Assembly: GCA_040285825.1 (NCBI GenBank)
Contig: JAUPSS010000009.1
Coordinates: 310,001 to 374,000, forward strand
DNA from: Eukaryota sp. TZLM1-RC
Lineage: Eukaryota > Metamonada: BaSk clade
Direction: 5' to 3'
DNA: 64,000 bases
Part shown: positions 1 to 9,923 of the stretch, piece by piece
How positions within the stretch are numbered: position 1 is the first letter of the stretch
How the letters are laid out: every line of letters starts with the position of its first letter
Position numbers and translations under genes: made by a program
Notes under the pieces: model-generated
What the model saw: the letters and a program-made list of their open reading frames with translations, nothing else
What the model was told of the DNA's origin: nothing
The model's database searches: none

Positions 1-53
1 TGGTATTTTTTGATTAGAACACAAAAACCGATAACAAAAAAAAATAAAAGCAT

Positions 54-94
54 AAAAAGATAAAAAAAAGATAAAAAGATAAAAGATAAAAAGC
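54..94. repeat. A-rich simple repeat
   Basis: Imperfect AAAAGATA-type units follow one another here. It is low-complexity sequence without coding potential and lies upstream of the first open frame. Nothing else is recognised in bases 1-266. Confidence 0.7.
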
Positions 95-266
95 ATGAAA
101 CCTATACTGTGTTATATGTATAGAATCTATAATAAACACATCTCCATTCTCAACGCTCTGCTGCCTATCATAGTGGCTTTACCTTTCTGTCCCAGAAGAG
201 GAAAAAATAAGGTTGATGTACTGCAAGTAGACCCTCAAAACTCGTTTGCCTCAAAGCAAATCTTCT

Positions 267-1280
267 ATGACCCTTAGATCTATACAAGACCTTTTACTCT
301 TTTGCTCTGACTTATCGTGTTCCAACTTTCTCCATTTCCTCAAATCAACACCATTCACTTATCAGTCCGATACATGCTTATCGAATCTTTTACTATGGGG
401 GCCTCAATTCAAAATACGTACCCTCATCCATGACGATCACATGTTTTTGGTCTCCAATTCTTCCAGTCCTTTCATTCTTGGTGCTCCCCTCGGCCCAGAA
501 CCTTGGAAGGCGTCTCTCTCCTTATTGTCACATACTTCCTTCTTTAATCCCCCACTCGTTTTTGAACGGTTTCCTGTTTCCATTATACCTCCTTTTTCTA
601 CGTTCTCTTTACCTGTTGAGGTCAGTTTGCAGCGAGAACACTTTGATTATGTCTATGAACTACAGAAACTTTCTCAGATATCTCTATGGAAAAGAAAAAA
701 ACGTCAACGGCTCAACAAGGTTCTTACCAAGTACATTGTCTATGTTCAATACTTTACTGACTTAAATTCCATTTTTCATCAAGGAGCAAAAGACTTTCAG
801 AAACAATGGATTCATGGTAAACCAAATTCGACCGGGCTTCATTCAGAATCTAGCAATCTAGATCTTTTATTTTCTGGACAAATAAACTTAGTAAATACTA
901 TAGGAGTTTTAATGTTCCTTCACGAACCTAATAATGGCCATCAGTCTCCAACTCTCACTGTTTCTGACGATCCTCCTCCTCCTGGGTTTAATTTAAATGG
1001 TTTTGCTTTATTTGAAAGGTTACCCCGTCCTTTTAGGGATTCATTTATGGCAGTAGTCCATGTAGAAAAGGCCAATTCTCTGGTTCAAGGTTGTTATCAA
1101 GCGCTTTGTTATGCAGAGGCTTTGGTCATGAAAAAGCTGTTTAAGGATGTAGGTTATGTCAATCGGGAACAGGATTTGGGGTTAGAGTCTTTGAGAGTCT
1201 CCAAGACTGAACTAGGACCATCATTTATGATTGAAAAAGGTAGGTTAAAGGCAAGTAATAAAACAGCTTTAAATTGTTGA
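267..1280 (+). CDS. Unrecognised protein, about 337 aa
   Basis: I do not recognise this protein. The frame stays open upstream to 246, but the first ATG is at 267. The product has no obvious transmembrane segment. It has a Ser/Leu/Phe-rich N-terminal half, a basic helical stretch near residues 145-160 containing KRKKRQR, a proline run (DDPPPPGF) near residues 235-242, and a C-terminal part with a helical look. Codon use resembles the neighbouring host genes. It sits alone upstream of a retroelement fragment on the same strand, so a TE-derived ORF cannot be excluded, but none of the zinc-finger, RT or RLE motifs of the local retroelements is present. An upstream exon joined by a tiny intron is possible and not resolved. 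Confidence 0.5.
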   Translation: MTLRSIQDLLLFCSDLSCSNFLHFLKSTPFTYQSDTCLSNLLLWGPQFKIRTLIHDDHMFLVSNSSSPFILGAPLGPEPWKASLSLLSHTSFFNPPLVFERFPVSIIPPFSTFSLPVEVSLQREHFDYVYELQKLSQISLWKRKKRQRLNKVLTKYIVYVQYFTDLNSIFHQGAKDFQKQWIHGKPNSTGLHSESSNLDLLFSGQINLVNTIGVLMFLHEPNNGHQSPTLTVSDDPPPPGFNLNGFALFERLPRPFRDSFMAVVHVEKANSLVQGCYQALCYAEALVMKKLFKDVGYVNREQDLGLESLRVSKTELGPSFMIEKGRLKASNKTALNC

Positions 1281-1699
1281 TCTTTTAATTTCATATTGTT
1301 TTCCTTCTTTAATCAAAATTGATAGTAAACACCAACACACTGACTCCAAAGTAGAGCAAACATAATCTTAACAGAAGAGTTTTCTGCTTCGTTCTTACCT
1401 AAATGCCACAGTGGAGAAGAAGAGCTAAGAATGACACGTCACGCCAGCCATGAATAGGTTTTGGACAAAAATTAGTTAAAAATTGATTAACTAAATACGT
1501 GCATTAGTTGTGGATAATGGTTTGGAATGTTTGTGTTTCAACTAGAAGCACTATTTTTGTACATTAATTTACAAATACTCATAGTTTAGGTTCAGGTCAA
1601 CTAAAGCTTTTGCAGCTCAAATGTTATTGTAGTTTGATTTCAATCTATCTTGGTTTTTGTTAATGTGTCAGCCAAATATAATATTATTAAATAATATAT
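1281..1699. other. Intergenic, no gene seen
   Basis: AT-rich sequence with stops in all frames. I see no gene, RNA or repeat that I can support. Confidence 0.5.
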
Positions 1700-2114
1700 T
1701 CACTCAACCACAGAGGATCTATGCAAGACAAATGCTTTAAAAAATGCACAATCCGAAGTATCCTGCCTTGATGATTCAGAAATATACAAACAGAAGTTAT
1801 ATGGAAATCCTTTGAAAGAATTGAAACATGTTCTTCATTTTGACTACCAATTTTCCGCATTTGCTATATCTTTGTATGGTCGTCTGGGCAAGGTTGTCAT
1901 AAATTTTATTGATAATTTTGAAAATCTTGTAAAAAGAAAAATGAATAAGCGTTTTGATCGTCGTTTATGGTTAAATCGTATTGTTTTTACTATTTTCAAT
2001 ACACTTCCTAAAATGATTTCGAAAGCTTTGATGTCTGTCAGTGCACGTTGCGAAAAAATTGCTGTTGTACGGTTTGGTGGTGTGGAAGCTTGTTTTGGAG
2101 ATATTGATTTCTAA
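1700..2114 (+). pseudogene. 5'-truncated RLE non-LTR retroelement (subfamily B), C-terminus
   Basis: The frame reads from just inside the restriction-like endonuclease (a DLCKTNALKNA-like block equivalent to DVCKNSAARL in the copy near 36.8 kb) to a C-terminal end GDIDF-stop. The segment aligns by eye with the C-termini at 36461-36736 and 54294-54617: shared features are FAISLYG/FAISLFG/FAVSLFW, then a W-x-NRIVF/HNRIVF block, then a final [D/H]I[D/E]F. The finger, the RT and the first catalytic Asp are missing, as expected of a 5'-truncated insertion. The remaining ORF is uninterrupted, so the copy is fairly young. Confidence 0.75.
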
Positions 2115-2192
2115 ATTGTCTTTGTGAAAATAAATTTAATTGTTTTACAAAAAATTAATTGCGAAGTCGTCATTAAAAACATTTCTAATAAT

Positions 2193-2976
2193 TTATTTAC
2201 AAGTAAATTCAGAAATTCCCAAAATTCTCTTATGCTTAGTAAACTGTATACAAGCAGACCCTTCACATCTTTCAAATATTTGTCCATTAATGCTGCACCA
2301 TGAACTGTCACCGTCTTCGTAAACGACGCACTTACGTTTCCCAATTAGTGCTGGTACTGATTTTTTTGTGGATGATCGCACTGCGTTGTCTGGAATTTCG
2401 GGAACAAGATATTCAATCAAGTCTTGGCAAGATACCCATGTAAAATAGTCAGGAATCTCTTGGCATTTACCAAATAACTTGGTGGACAGTTCATCGTTTG
2501 AACACCAAATCTGAATATCGAAATCTTGTATGCCAGCTTCTGCCCAAAATCTGTTTGTCAAAGTGTCCACAGCATACATTCCCGCTGTCACACCTAAACC
2601 AGGGCTGACTTCCACACTGTACAGGTGCCATAAGTTGATACCAAAATCGATGTAGTAAGTGCCCACCAGACACAGTGCTACCACTGCGAAAAATGAGAAA
2701 ACTATGATAAACATGGTGATGTGACATACATATGATTTTCTTTTTGGAGCGACGTTTCTTTGACTTGGCAGGATTTGCAGAGTCTGAGCACAATAATGGC
2801 ATTTCTTTACTTTCAGGACCCTCGGCCTTTAGACATAGAAGACAGACACAACAACAGCAACATAAAAGCAGCAAGATTACAACTGATCCAACAACAGTAA
2901 GTAAACAGAGATCTCCGATCCTACCTCCAACACAGTTGCAACCACTTCCTCCAAGACATATAGAAGAATCGATCAT
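2193..2976 (-). CDS. Two-TM cysteine-rich membrane protein with one 46-nt intron
   Basis: Two overlapping minus-strand frames join cleanly when a 46-nt GTATGT...CGCAG intron (2684-2729) is removed. The result runs from ATG at 2976 to the stop at 2193 and encodes 245 aa. It has a very hydrophobic first segment with a cysteine run (LLLLCCCCCVCLLCL, about residues 28-48), a basic linker KSKKRRSKKK, a second hydrophobic segment (LVALCLVGTYYI) immediately after the splice junction, and a soluble tail with many cysteines (CSND, GKCQE, SCQDL, KRKCVV, SWCSI, RCEGSAC). Those spaced cysteines suggest a disulphide-bonded luminal or outer domain. I do not recognise the family. An additional 5' exon is possible because the frame stays open upstream to 3048 without an ATG. 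Confidence 0.6.
2684..2729 (-). other. 46-nt spliceosomal intron
   Basis: Read on the minus strand it begins GTATGT and ends TTTTTCGCAG. Removing it moves the frame of the upstream exon exactly into that of the downstream exon (phase 1), preserving a second hydrophobic segment. Confidence 0.7.
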
Positions 2977-3124
2977 TTGAGAAGAAAACTCGTTTTCGAA
3001 TTTTTGTAAAATGTGAAGTTCTACATCATTGAACGTATTGAAATACAAGCCAAGTAATATTCAACTGATGCTACTCGTCATTTGGCTTCGCTTTTAGGAA
3101 ATTATGATGAAGTTATCAATGAAT

Positions 3125-3280
3125 TATATCATTTTATTTATTGAATTTGCACACTTAATTAATAACTCAATACTAATGGGACGACTATCATTGAATCAAG
3201 ATTTCCTCTACAAAATCTTGATCTGCTTGCTGTCTAGCTAAAGCTTCTCTTATTCGATTGAAAAACCGTGGTAATCAATG
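3125..3280 (-). pseudogene. 3' end of RLE retroelement subfamily A
   Basis: On the minus strand this matches the last codons and 3' UTR of the copies at 4605-4740 and 49690-49830: the RIREALARQQADQ-like coding end, then a CGTCCCATTAGT-type UTR ending near TTCAATAAA. It is a severely 5'-truncated insertion, oriented opposite to the adjacent copy starting at about 3283. Confidence 0.7.
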
Positions 3281-3282
3281 AA

Positions 3283-4740
3283 TTGTTTGATAAGTTGAGT
3301 TTTATTTCCGAGAGAATTAACCAAATATTGAAATTGGATGTACAGAATTATATCAAATTTAATCATTATAAGACTTTGTTTCAATTCCATTTTTAATCTT
3401 ATATTTCGATCTACAAATCCTCTCGTCACTAGGAGTTTGGCACAGAAGTTGAATGAATTACGTGCAAAAGTTTTGTCAAAATTACAAGGATGTAAAATGT
3501 TCCAAATTCCTAATCATGCATTTCTTAGTCCACAATATGGCGGTTTAGGTTGGAAATATGTCTCAATTCTTACTTCCTGTGCTTTTATCAGTAGATGCTG
3601 AAATGCAATTTTTGAATTGTCTAAAAGATTTGCAGATTGGGATGATTTATTATTGACAACACAAAGTTCTACTATTTTTGCATTAAATGAAGAAATTTCA
3701 AAAATTGATGTAGAAAAATGGAGTCAATGCTTTCCCCAATAATTCAACGGCAATAATGCAGAAAAGAATTATTTCAATTTAAAAAACACTCTTTGAACAT
3801 TACAAAAACGATTGACTGGAATTTATGAAAATGATCTTTATAAAAATATGTGCATCTCGGCTGTTTTAAATCAAGATCTTCATTCATTGTTATTGAAAAA
3901 AAATGTTTGTGAAAACAAGTCATCAGATTCTTCATTTTTTGTAACCATTGTACCACCAAGATTTTGGATTGTGTGCTTTTAATGACGCATTTGTAACAAA
4001 AATGAGCTTATATTTGAATATCTATCATTAATCAATTATTATTAAAAGAAAAATGTATTTGTTCGAATTCACCTCAGCTCACTTTGAGTCATGCTCTGAA
4101 TTGTTCGAAGTTGACAACTTATCGTTCTTCATTACATGATGCTGTTAGAGACACTGTTTTCAATATGGCACAAACTGAAAGAGTCTCGAGAATTGAAGAG
4201 CTTCTGCTGAGAGAAACACTTTCTCTGAATAATTTTTGTTCTGATGATAGAGGTGATGTATATTGTGGTTGGATTGAGAACTCTGAAGCTGTTGTTGACT
4301 TTGTATCATCTAATGTTGCAAATGACACTTTGGCTCAAAGAAGAAAACTTAATCCTGTAGATGCTCTCGAATTTAAGGCCCAAGAAAAACATAGAAAATA
4401 TGACAAAGATATCGAAGAAGCTAATGCTGATAGAAATAGACCACTTGTTTTTATTGCTTTTCCATTTTCTATAAACGTAAGACTATCAGTAGAAGCAGGA
4501 ACTCTTTTGAATAATGTCCAAAAACTGCTGCAAGAAAAAACAATGAAAGTATTTGGTATCTTTTTATGGTGCTCTCAAATTCAATTTGCCATTATTGATA
4601 GATTGTTTCAATTTTAATCGAATTAGAAAAGCTTTAGCTAGACATCAAGCAGATCAAAATTTGGTAGAGGAAATCTTTGTTCAATCAATTTCGTCCCATT
4701 AGTTATGAGTTTATTTTGTTAAGTTCGCAAGTTCAATAAA
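3283..4740 (+). pseudogene. RLE retroelement subfamily A, RT-linker to 3' end, broken
   Basis: The 5' part reads, with frame breaks, as the region after the reverse transcriptase, including LSPQYGGLGW (about 3520). It then continues through a CxC-x9-HxxxC finger (CICSNSPQLTLSHALNC, 4052-4102) into a restriction-like endonuclease: DRGDVYCGW, AVVDF, EKHRKY. Asp, Asp and the KxxKY-like element follow the order known from R2/NeSL/CRE-type RLE domains. The ORF stops early in the C-terminal tail and several stops and frameshifts precede the finger, so it is dead. The 3' UTR ends near TTCAATAAA at about 4740. Confidence 0.75.
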
Positions 4741-6154
4741 TTTTAATATTTATCATTAAACAAATAGTTCAACCATACACAGTTTTTAGAAACAGATAAT
4801 ATAAAAAAACAATAGAACAACAACAAGTAACTTATAATGTCCTTACTGTGTCATTGAACAATCATGATTAAGCAGAAGACGACATAATTTCATGACTTTT
4901 TGAAAGCTTTAACGGACATGTTATGAAAGAAAGAAGAACATATACTACATCAACATTCACAAAAACTAGACAAACTGATATTGGTGAAAGTGTCCAGATC
5001 AGTCAGTTACTTCTTCAAAAGTAAATGTACGTTTTTGTGATAATTCTGTGTTTATCTCTATTTAATTTTCATAACATGATTCTATTCAGTAGTATGGTGG
5101 GCAAATATAGCAACCAATAACAGCTCATTAATCTTGACTGCAATCGTTGTATTGACGATTTGATCAATTGAGCAGTTTATTATTACAAAGTTATTTAACA
5201 AACAAACCATTTGACTACATTTACTAATTTCTAGGACTCAAGGGAAACTTTTAATGAAAAAACTTTTAAAGTTCAACTTTGTTTTCAAATTCAGTGTCTG
5301 TTTCAAAAGGCTCTCAACGAGCAGAAAAAATTGAATTACAATTAATAGTTGATTTTATTTAACCAAAAAGAAGAGTTGAATTGCTTACGAGACCTGTTTT
5401 GCAAAACTGTTCAAAAGTTGTCAAAACCCAGAAAATAAATGTGACGTTAGAGATCGTGATAAACCAGTGGAAACATATGTACAACCTACTTTTTTACGAG
5501 ACGTTTTAGGAGCAGAATGTCTGTAGAAGTAGGAGCAGAACGCAATCATCAAACTACAATATGAAAAAAAGGGAACTTATCATACTCTTTCAAACCTTAT
5601 TAGTGGAAGAGCCGTAGGTTCAATTTGTTTTTCTTAAACTAAAATTAGAGGGAAAGCGTGGTGGTATGTTTCCGAAAGTATGGGTGACCCTTCACAGAAG
5701 CACCTCTTCGCCTAGAAAATTCCAATACCATTATCTAGTACTTGATCAGTCCCCTGTTGATGGCTGCGCTGTGTAAAACAATATAAGCGGCATCATTATA
5801 ACAGGGTTCATTTCCGAGTTCTACCGTTTTAGATGGAAGTGTCTATATAGTGTTTTGTTTTAGCATCAAGAAAGAAGTATTAGATTTGATTCCTTGGACC
5901 AGTACCCGTACTAACGGTACAAGAGAAAACTCAACTGGATAGGTATAATCTAGATACATCTATATAAACAACGTGAAGATCAAGTTGTTGAATCATTTTG
6001 TTAATGTTTACCATAGATAATGAATTTATCATGGATTCAATCAAACAAAATTCAAAGATTGAACACAGAGAGTTCCTGATCGATTGCTCTTGTGCAATAT
6101 CCCAGAAAACGTCAAATTAAACTGAATAATAATACTTAAACACTCAAACTGTAT
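4741..6154. other. Long gene-free stretch with decayed coding-like patches
   Basis: No intact gene is visible. Between about 5400 and 5700 one plus-strand frame reads protein-like text interrupted by stops (patches such as QPTFLRDVLGAECL and GTYHTLSNLISGRAVGS). This may be a decayed mobile-element ORF, but I cannot assign a family. Confidence 0.4.
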
Positions 6155-6564
6155 TCATTCTTCCTCAACAGGCAATATTTCTTGCAAAAACCTATACTTG
6201 TCAGGGTGCTTTTCTATACATTCTCTACTGGAGTTAAAATCGAAAGGAGGATAAAGACAAACAGGTGGTTGTTCTTCAATATACGAGCACCATGTACTTG
6301 TGCCAGGGATGCAGCTTCTTTCACTAGCCCAGTTATAAATAGATTAACAGAAGTTGCTGGGGTGAAATTAATGTTTCACAAACCAACAGCAGTCGGTACT
6401 GCTGAGTTCATTTTACCAATGTCTTCATTCGATTGAATGATCTTTTTTATGCGAGCAAGAGGAAAGACTGAATCTGATTTTCTAGAAGATCGTTTAGCTG
6501 AGAAGGAACCTGTGGATGGGAGTGGAGCTGTTCCTGTTTCTGTCTCTTGAGGTTGAGAGGACAT
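6155..6564 (-). CDS. NC2-alpha/DRAP1-like histone-fold protein with two tiny introns
   Basis: Three exons (6564-6384, 6356-6263, 6227-6155) join to a 115-aa protein. The first exon carries FPLARIKKIIQSNEDIG, the signature start of the NF-YC/DRAP1/CHRAC-15/POLE4 histone fold. The second gives the helix VNLFITGLVKEAASLA and then ARILKNNHL. The third supplies ECIEKHPDKYRFL and ends in acidic residues before TGA at 6155. The spacing of alpha1, alpha2 and alpha3 matches the family. Such proteins pair with a second histone-fold partner; DRAP1/NC2-alpha represses TBP-dependent transcription, whereas POLE4 and NF-YC have other roles. The FDFL-type tail is DKYRFL here, which favours NC2-alpha, but the exact paralogue is uncertain. 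The gene is divergent from the CFAP70-like gene, with 79 bp between starts. Confidence 0.8.
6228..6262 (-). other. 35-nt intron
   Basis: Minus strand: GTTTGT at the 5' end and TTTTAACTCCAG at the 3' end. Splicing joins CT to T to make the Leu codon of NNHL and continues directly into RECIEKHPDKY. Confidence 0.8.
6357..6383 (-). other. 27-nt intron
   Basis: Minus strand: begins GTTTGT and ends CACCCCAG, with a TTAAT-like branch candidate. It lies in the loop before histone-fold helix alpha2, and removal restores that helix. It is one of the shortest introns seen here. Confidence 0.8.
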
Positions 6565-6643
6565 TGCGGTTATTATCGAAGAATTCTCCGTCAATCCATT
6601 TGTAACATTCACCAACCATCCTCTTCTTCTCTTTTACGAGCTG
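6565..6643. promoter_or_regulatory. Bidirectional intergenic promoter region
   Basis: Only 79 bp separate the start codons of the NC2-alpha-like gene (minus) and the CFAP70-like gene (plus), so both promoters must overlap here or extend into the coding exons. No TATA box is obvious. Confidence 0.4.
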
Positions 6644-9490
6644 ATGGCTACCATCAATGTTTCTGTTCCCACAAGCAAATCTCTCAATTTACAGTCTTCT
6701 TCCTTACTGGGCGTTTCACTTGGTGGTTCTGAGGAAATTTTTTCTGAAAACCATCCTGCTTCTGATGCTCCCGAGTATTTTTTTGAACACCAATTTGCAT
6801 TTAATCAAGTTGATCAGTACCTTCTCAATACCCTCGTCTCTCAGTGTCTAAGGCTTCGAGTTTTGTCGAACGAAACACAGTCTAAATCTAAGGGAGGCAA
6901 ATCAACACCACTTCGCTCTCTCTACGAGACATCTATCAGCTTATCTTCTCTTATTAACAATGTCCCAATCTCTCAATGGGTAGAGCTTGACGGAGAAGCT
7001 GGTCTATTTGTTGAGGTTTCCCTTATTGAGCCGGACAATCTAGATCCTAACCATGGTCAATGGAAGTCTGTTGAAATGACAACATGTCACGTCACCAATT
7101 TGCCTGCACGTGTTTCTGATGACCAAAAAGATGGGTCATTTGTCTATTCACTTGAATTCTCTCTACCAATTAATGCCAATCAAGAACTTTCTTATGATTT
7201 CCCATTGGTTTATTCAAAGGAAACTCAATCACTTGAGCTTCCATCTAGTCAATCATTTTACATGTCAGAAGAAGCTTTTGACTGCTTGCTGACGTCAGCA
7301 GTCAGAAACTCTCAGTGGCCTGTTACTATTAATAGAAACAATTCACTCAAGAAGGGATCTGGCGAAGATCCAATGTCTATAATTTATAAAGGTAAAGCTA
7401 TCATTGACCTTTCAAGACTGGTCAAGCCTGGTCAAGATCTTTTTGAGCTTTCTGCCACATTCTCAACTGATAATGACGATCCACAATCTCTTTTATTTAA
7501 TATTAAATCAAGCAATAAAAAAATTAATTTATTAAACGATGAAAATGAAGGTAATCCTTATCGAGAATGTGACACCACATTAATTTTAACCTTCAAATTT
7601 TCTGAACCTTTTGTTCCGGAAAAGTTAGAACTACCCCCACCCAATAAATCTGTTTCTGATCTTTTAGGCTTGAAAGTATCAGAAAGTGAAGTCATGAAGT
7701 CAGAATTAAATGAATTGGAACTTGAGTTTAAGTCTTTGATTAAAGAAGTGATCAATTTTACTATGAACGAAATCGCTTCTGTTGATTCAGGTGAAATTTC
7801 TGATGAGGAATCATTCCAAGAGCTTCGGTCAGCGGTTCTTTATAATATTAACTCATCTGGAAAGATCTTACCAATCATGAATCAATTGATTGAATCTGCA
7901 ACGTCACTTGCAGTCAAAAATAACCTGACTAAGGAACCAATTGCAATCAATGTTTATGAGTATCTTCTGAATTTAGCCAATGCTCAACTAAATGTGCTCA
8001 GTTCAAGAAAAGAAGAAAACGATGCAAATGTTTTTGAATTGTATAAGAATATAATATTTGATTTCATTTTTCTTGAAGATTTTTCAAAGGCGATCCATTT
8101 CAATGAAAAACTTTGTGGTTTTCAGGATAACTCACTTTCTTTTCTTTTGCTTTCAATTGCCCATTCTTTGAATCAAAACCTTCCAGATTCTCAAGAAATG
8201 TTAAATAAATCATTAGAATTAAATATTTCCCACGCCGGCCTAGCGCTTAATTCTTTATTTGCCTTAAATAAGTCTGATTTTTCCCACGCAGAAACTTGGT
8301 TACTCCATCTATTTAATGATTCAGTTACAGTCAGTAAGGAAGTTAAAGTTAATGTGGATTGTGATTCTTGGAATTTAATCCCTTTCGTCTTTACTAACTC
8401 TAAGGAAATCATTCCTTTATTGTGTGTTTCTTTGTTAATAATAACATGTGAACTCTGTGGTAATTCGAAGAAAATGGCTCAATACCAAATTTTGTACAAC
8501 CAACTTTGCCCTAATTACACTCTTATTCCGACTTTGAATACAGTTTCAAAAGATGTTTCCCTTTTGAGTAGCCCTCATTTAGTTGTTTCTTTGTTTGCTT
8601 GTTCAATGGGATTTTATAACTTTGCTGAATTAATAGTAAAAGGAGAATTAAATTTACGAGGTCCTACTTCTGTGAGTCTTTCTTTACTAGGGTTTATTTA
8701 CTTTAACTTGGATTCTATTTCTGAAGCAGAAGATCAACTGAATTTGGCTAGTGAAATTGATTCCGAAAAATCATTTATCTATCATTACATGTGTGCTTTA
8801 ATTCAAATGAAAAAATCCATAAAGGAGGAGTCTCTAATCTCTGATACAATTCATAGTTTTAAACAATGTTTGAAGTATGAAGATGCTGTCTTAAACCCTT
8901 ATATATTTCATTCCTTGTCAAGCATTTTCTTGGATGAATCTAGTAATGAAACTTGGTCGCCGTACGATGCTTGTACAATTTTGACGGAGGCAGTTCAAAT
9001 TTTCCCGCATTTTCCATCTTTTTGGTCTAGTCTTGCTTGGTCTTGGCTCTGTCTCGAGAAACCTGAAGACGCTGAGCTGGCGGTCAGGAAAGCGATTGAA
9101 ATGTTTCCCTTTGATCCGAATTCATATGCCATTTACGCCAAAATCTGCATTGTTGATTCTAGTGCTGCCAAACAGTCACTAGCAATGCAACTCACCAATG
9201 AAGCTTTAAGACTTGAATTAAACAATATTAAACTCTTAAGATCCCTAGGGGACTCTTTTTTGGAGAATGGTAATTTTGACTATGCTCTTCCTCTCCTTCG
9301 AAGAGCCTTTTCAATGGAAGCTACCTCTACATTAAGCTTTTCTATAGGAAAATGTTTTTCTGCACTTGGTCGTTTTGAAGATGCTTTGACTTATTTCGAA
9401 AAGGCGCTTCAGCTTGGGTGCTCTGATGACAATTTGGCTAAGCAAATTCATGAAGAAAGTCACAATGTAAAGGAGCTTTTGGGTATTTAA
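6644..9490 (+). CDS. CFAP70-like TPR protein
   Basis: Single ORF of 948 aa from ATG 6644. The N-terminal third is beta-rich and resembles the C2-like N-terminal region of CFAP70/TTC18, with a block TFKFSEPFVPEKLELPPP near residue 310 followed by a helical segment. From about residue 420 to the end the protein is a run of TPR-like helical hairpins; the clearest last unit contains ALGRFEDALTYFEKALQL. Human CFAP70 is about 1.1 kb-codon long with the same order: beta domain, linker, C-terminal TPRs. The family is a central-apparatus protein of motile flagella. I infer this identity from architecture and the FVPEK-type block; a different TPR protein is possible. AATAAA-like sequence follows the stop. 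Confidence 0.6.
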   Translation: MATINVSVPTSKSLNLQSSSLLGVSLGGSEEIFSENHPASDAPEYFFEHQFAFNQVDQYLLNTLVSQCLRLRVLSNETQSKSKGGKSTPLRSLYETSISLSSLINNVPISQWVELDGEAGLFVEVSLIEPDNLDPNHGQWKSVEMTTCHVTNLPARVSDDQKDGSFVYSLEFSLPINANQELSYDFPLVYSKETQSLELPSSQSFYMSEEAFDCLLTSAVRNSQWPVTINRNNSLKKGSGEDPMSIIYKGKAIIDLSRLVKPGQDLFELSATFSTDNDDPQSLLFNIKSSNKKINLLNDENEGNPYRECDTTLILTFKFSEPFVPEKLELPPPNKSVSDLLGLKVSESEVMKSELNELELEFKSLIKEVINFTMNEIASVDSGEISDEESFQELRSAVLYNINSSGKILPIMNQLIESATSLAVKNNLTKEPIAINVYEYLLNLANAQLNVLSSRKEENDANVFELYKNIIFDFIFLEDFSKAIHFNEKLCGFQDNSLSFLLLSIAHSLNQNLPDSQEMLNKSLELNISHAGLALNSLFALNKSDFSHAETWLLHLFNDSVTVSKEVKVNVDCDSWNLIPFVFTNSKEIIPLLCVSLLIITCELCGNSKKMAQYQILYNQLCPNYTLIPTLNTVSKDVSLLSSPHLVVSLFACSMGFYNFAELIVKGELNLRGPTSVSLSLLGFIYFNLDSISEAEDQLNLASEIDSEKSFIYHYMCALIQMKKSIKEESLISDTIHSFKQCLKYEDAVLNPYIFHSLSSIFLDESSNETWSPYDACTILTEAVQIFPHFPSFWSSLAWSWLCLEKPEDAELAVRKAIEMFPFDPNSYAIYAKICIVDSSAAKQSLAMQLTNEALRLELNNIKLLRSLGDSFLENGNFDYALPLLRRAFSMEATSTLSFSIGKCFSALGRFEDALTYFEKALQLGCSDDNLAKQIHEESHNVKELLGI

Positions 9491-9769
9491 TTTTGTATTT
9501 TATTTAATAAATTTTAATTTAACAATGTTCAATGATTAATGCAAGAAGATTTCATTACTGACTCTCACTATTTGAAGTTCATGAAAGAAAAAGTTTGGAA
9601 CTAATTAATATTGGAAGGCCGTGAATTAATTAAGACCGTTTTCAACAAGCTTGCTTGTAGTGACGAAAAAGACAAAAACAAAAAGAACAAAACAAACTTA
9701 CATTATATTGATAACCATTTTACTCATGCTTCCTAAACAAAAGTAACCAAAAAAACATGAACAATTTTA
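9491..9769. other. Intergenic, possible retroelement debris
   Basis: AT-rich sequence after the CFAP70-like gene. No ORF or recognisable motif is seen until the truncated element at about 9770. Confidence 0.4.
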
Positions 9770-9923
9770 TTTTTAAGGGGATGTTGAAGATGGTTTCTGA
9801 TGCTTTGCTTTCTCTTGGATCTCACTATGAGAGAGTTGCATCTAGTGTTTTTGTTTTGGGAGAGATGGATTTTTTAGATGTTGATTTATAGGTTTAGAAT
9901 AAAATTAAATTTTAAAAAAAAAC
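9770..9923 (+). pseudogene. Extremely 5'-truncated RLE retroelement (B) tail
   Basis: About 40 codons read GMLKMVSDALLSLGSHYE and end FLDVDL-stop at about 9891. This matches the last part of the B-subfamily C-terminus (PKMISKALMSVSARCE...GDIDF at 1990-2114). A short AT-rich 3' UTR follows and ends in an A-run at 9914-9922. The A-run looks like the poly(A) end of the insertion. The next host ORF starts at once after it. Confidence 0.65.

Noticed and set aside
95-277. 60-aa ORF before the first gene
   Set aside because: It overlaps the following gene in another frame and has no recognisable feature; it could be an exon but no splice pair was convincing.
3125-4740. Twin-priming-type 5' inversion of one retroelement
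   Set aside because: The minus-strand piece is the 3' end of the element, not its 5' part, and the plus-strand piece has its own 3' end; two independent insertions fit better.
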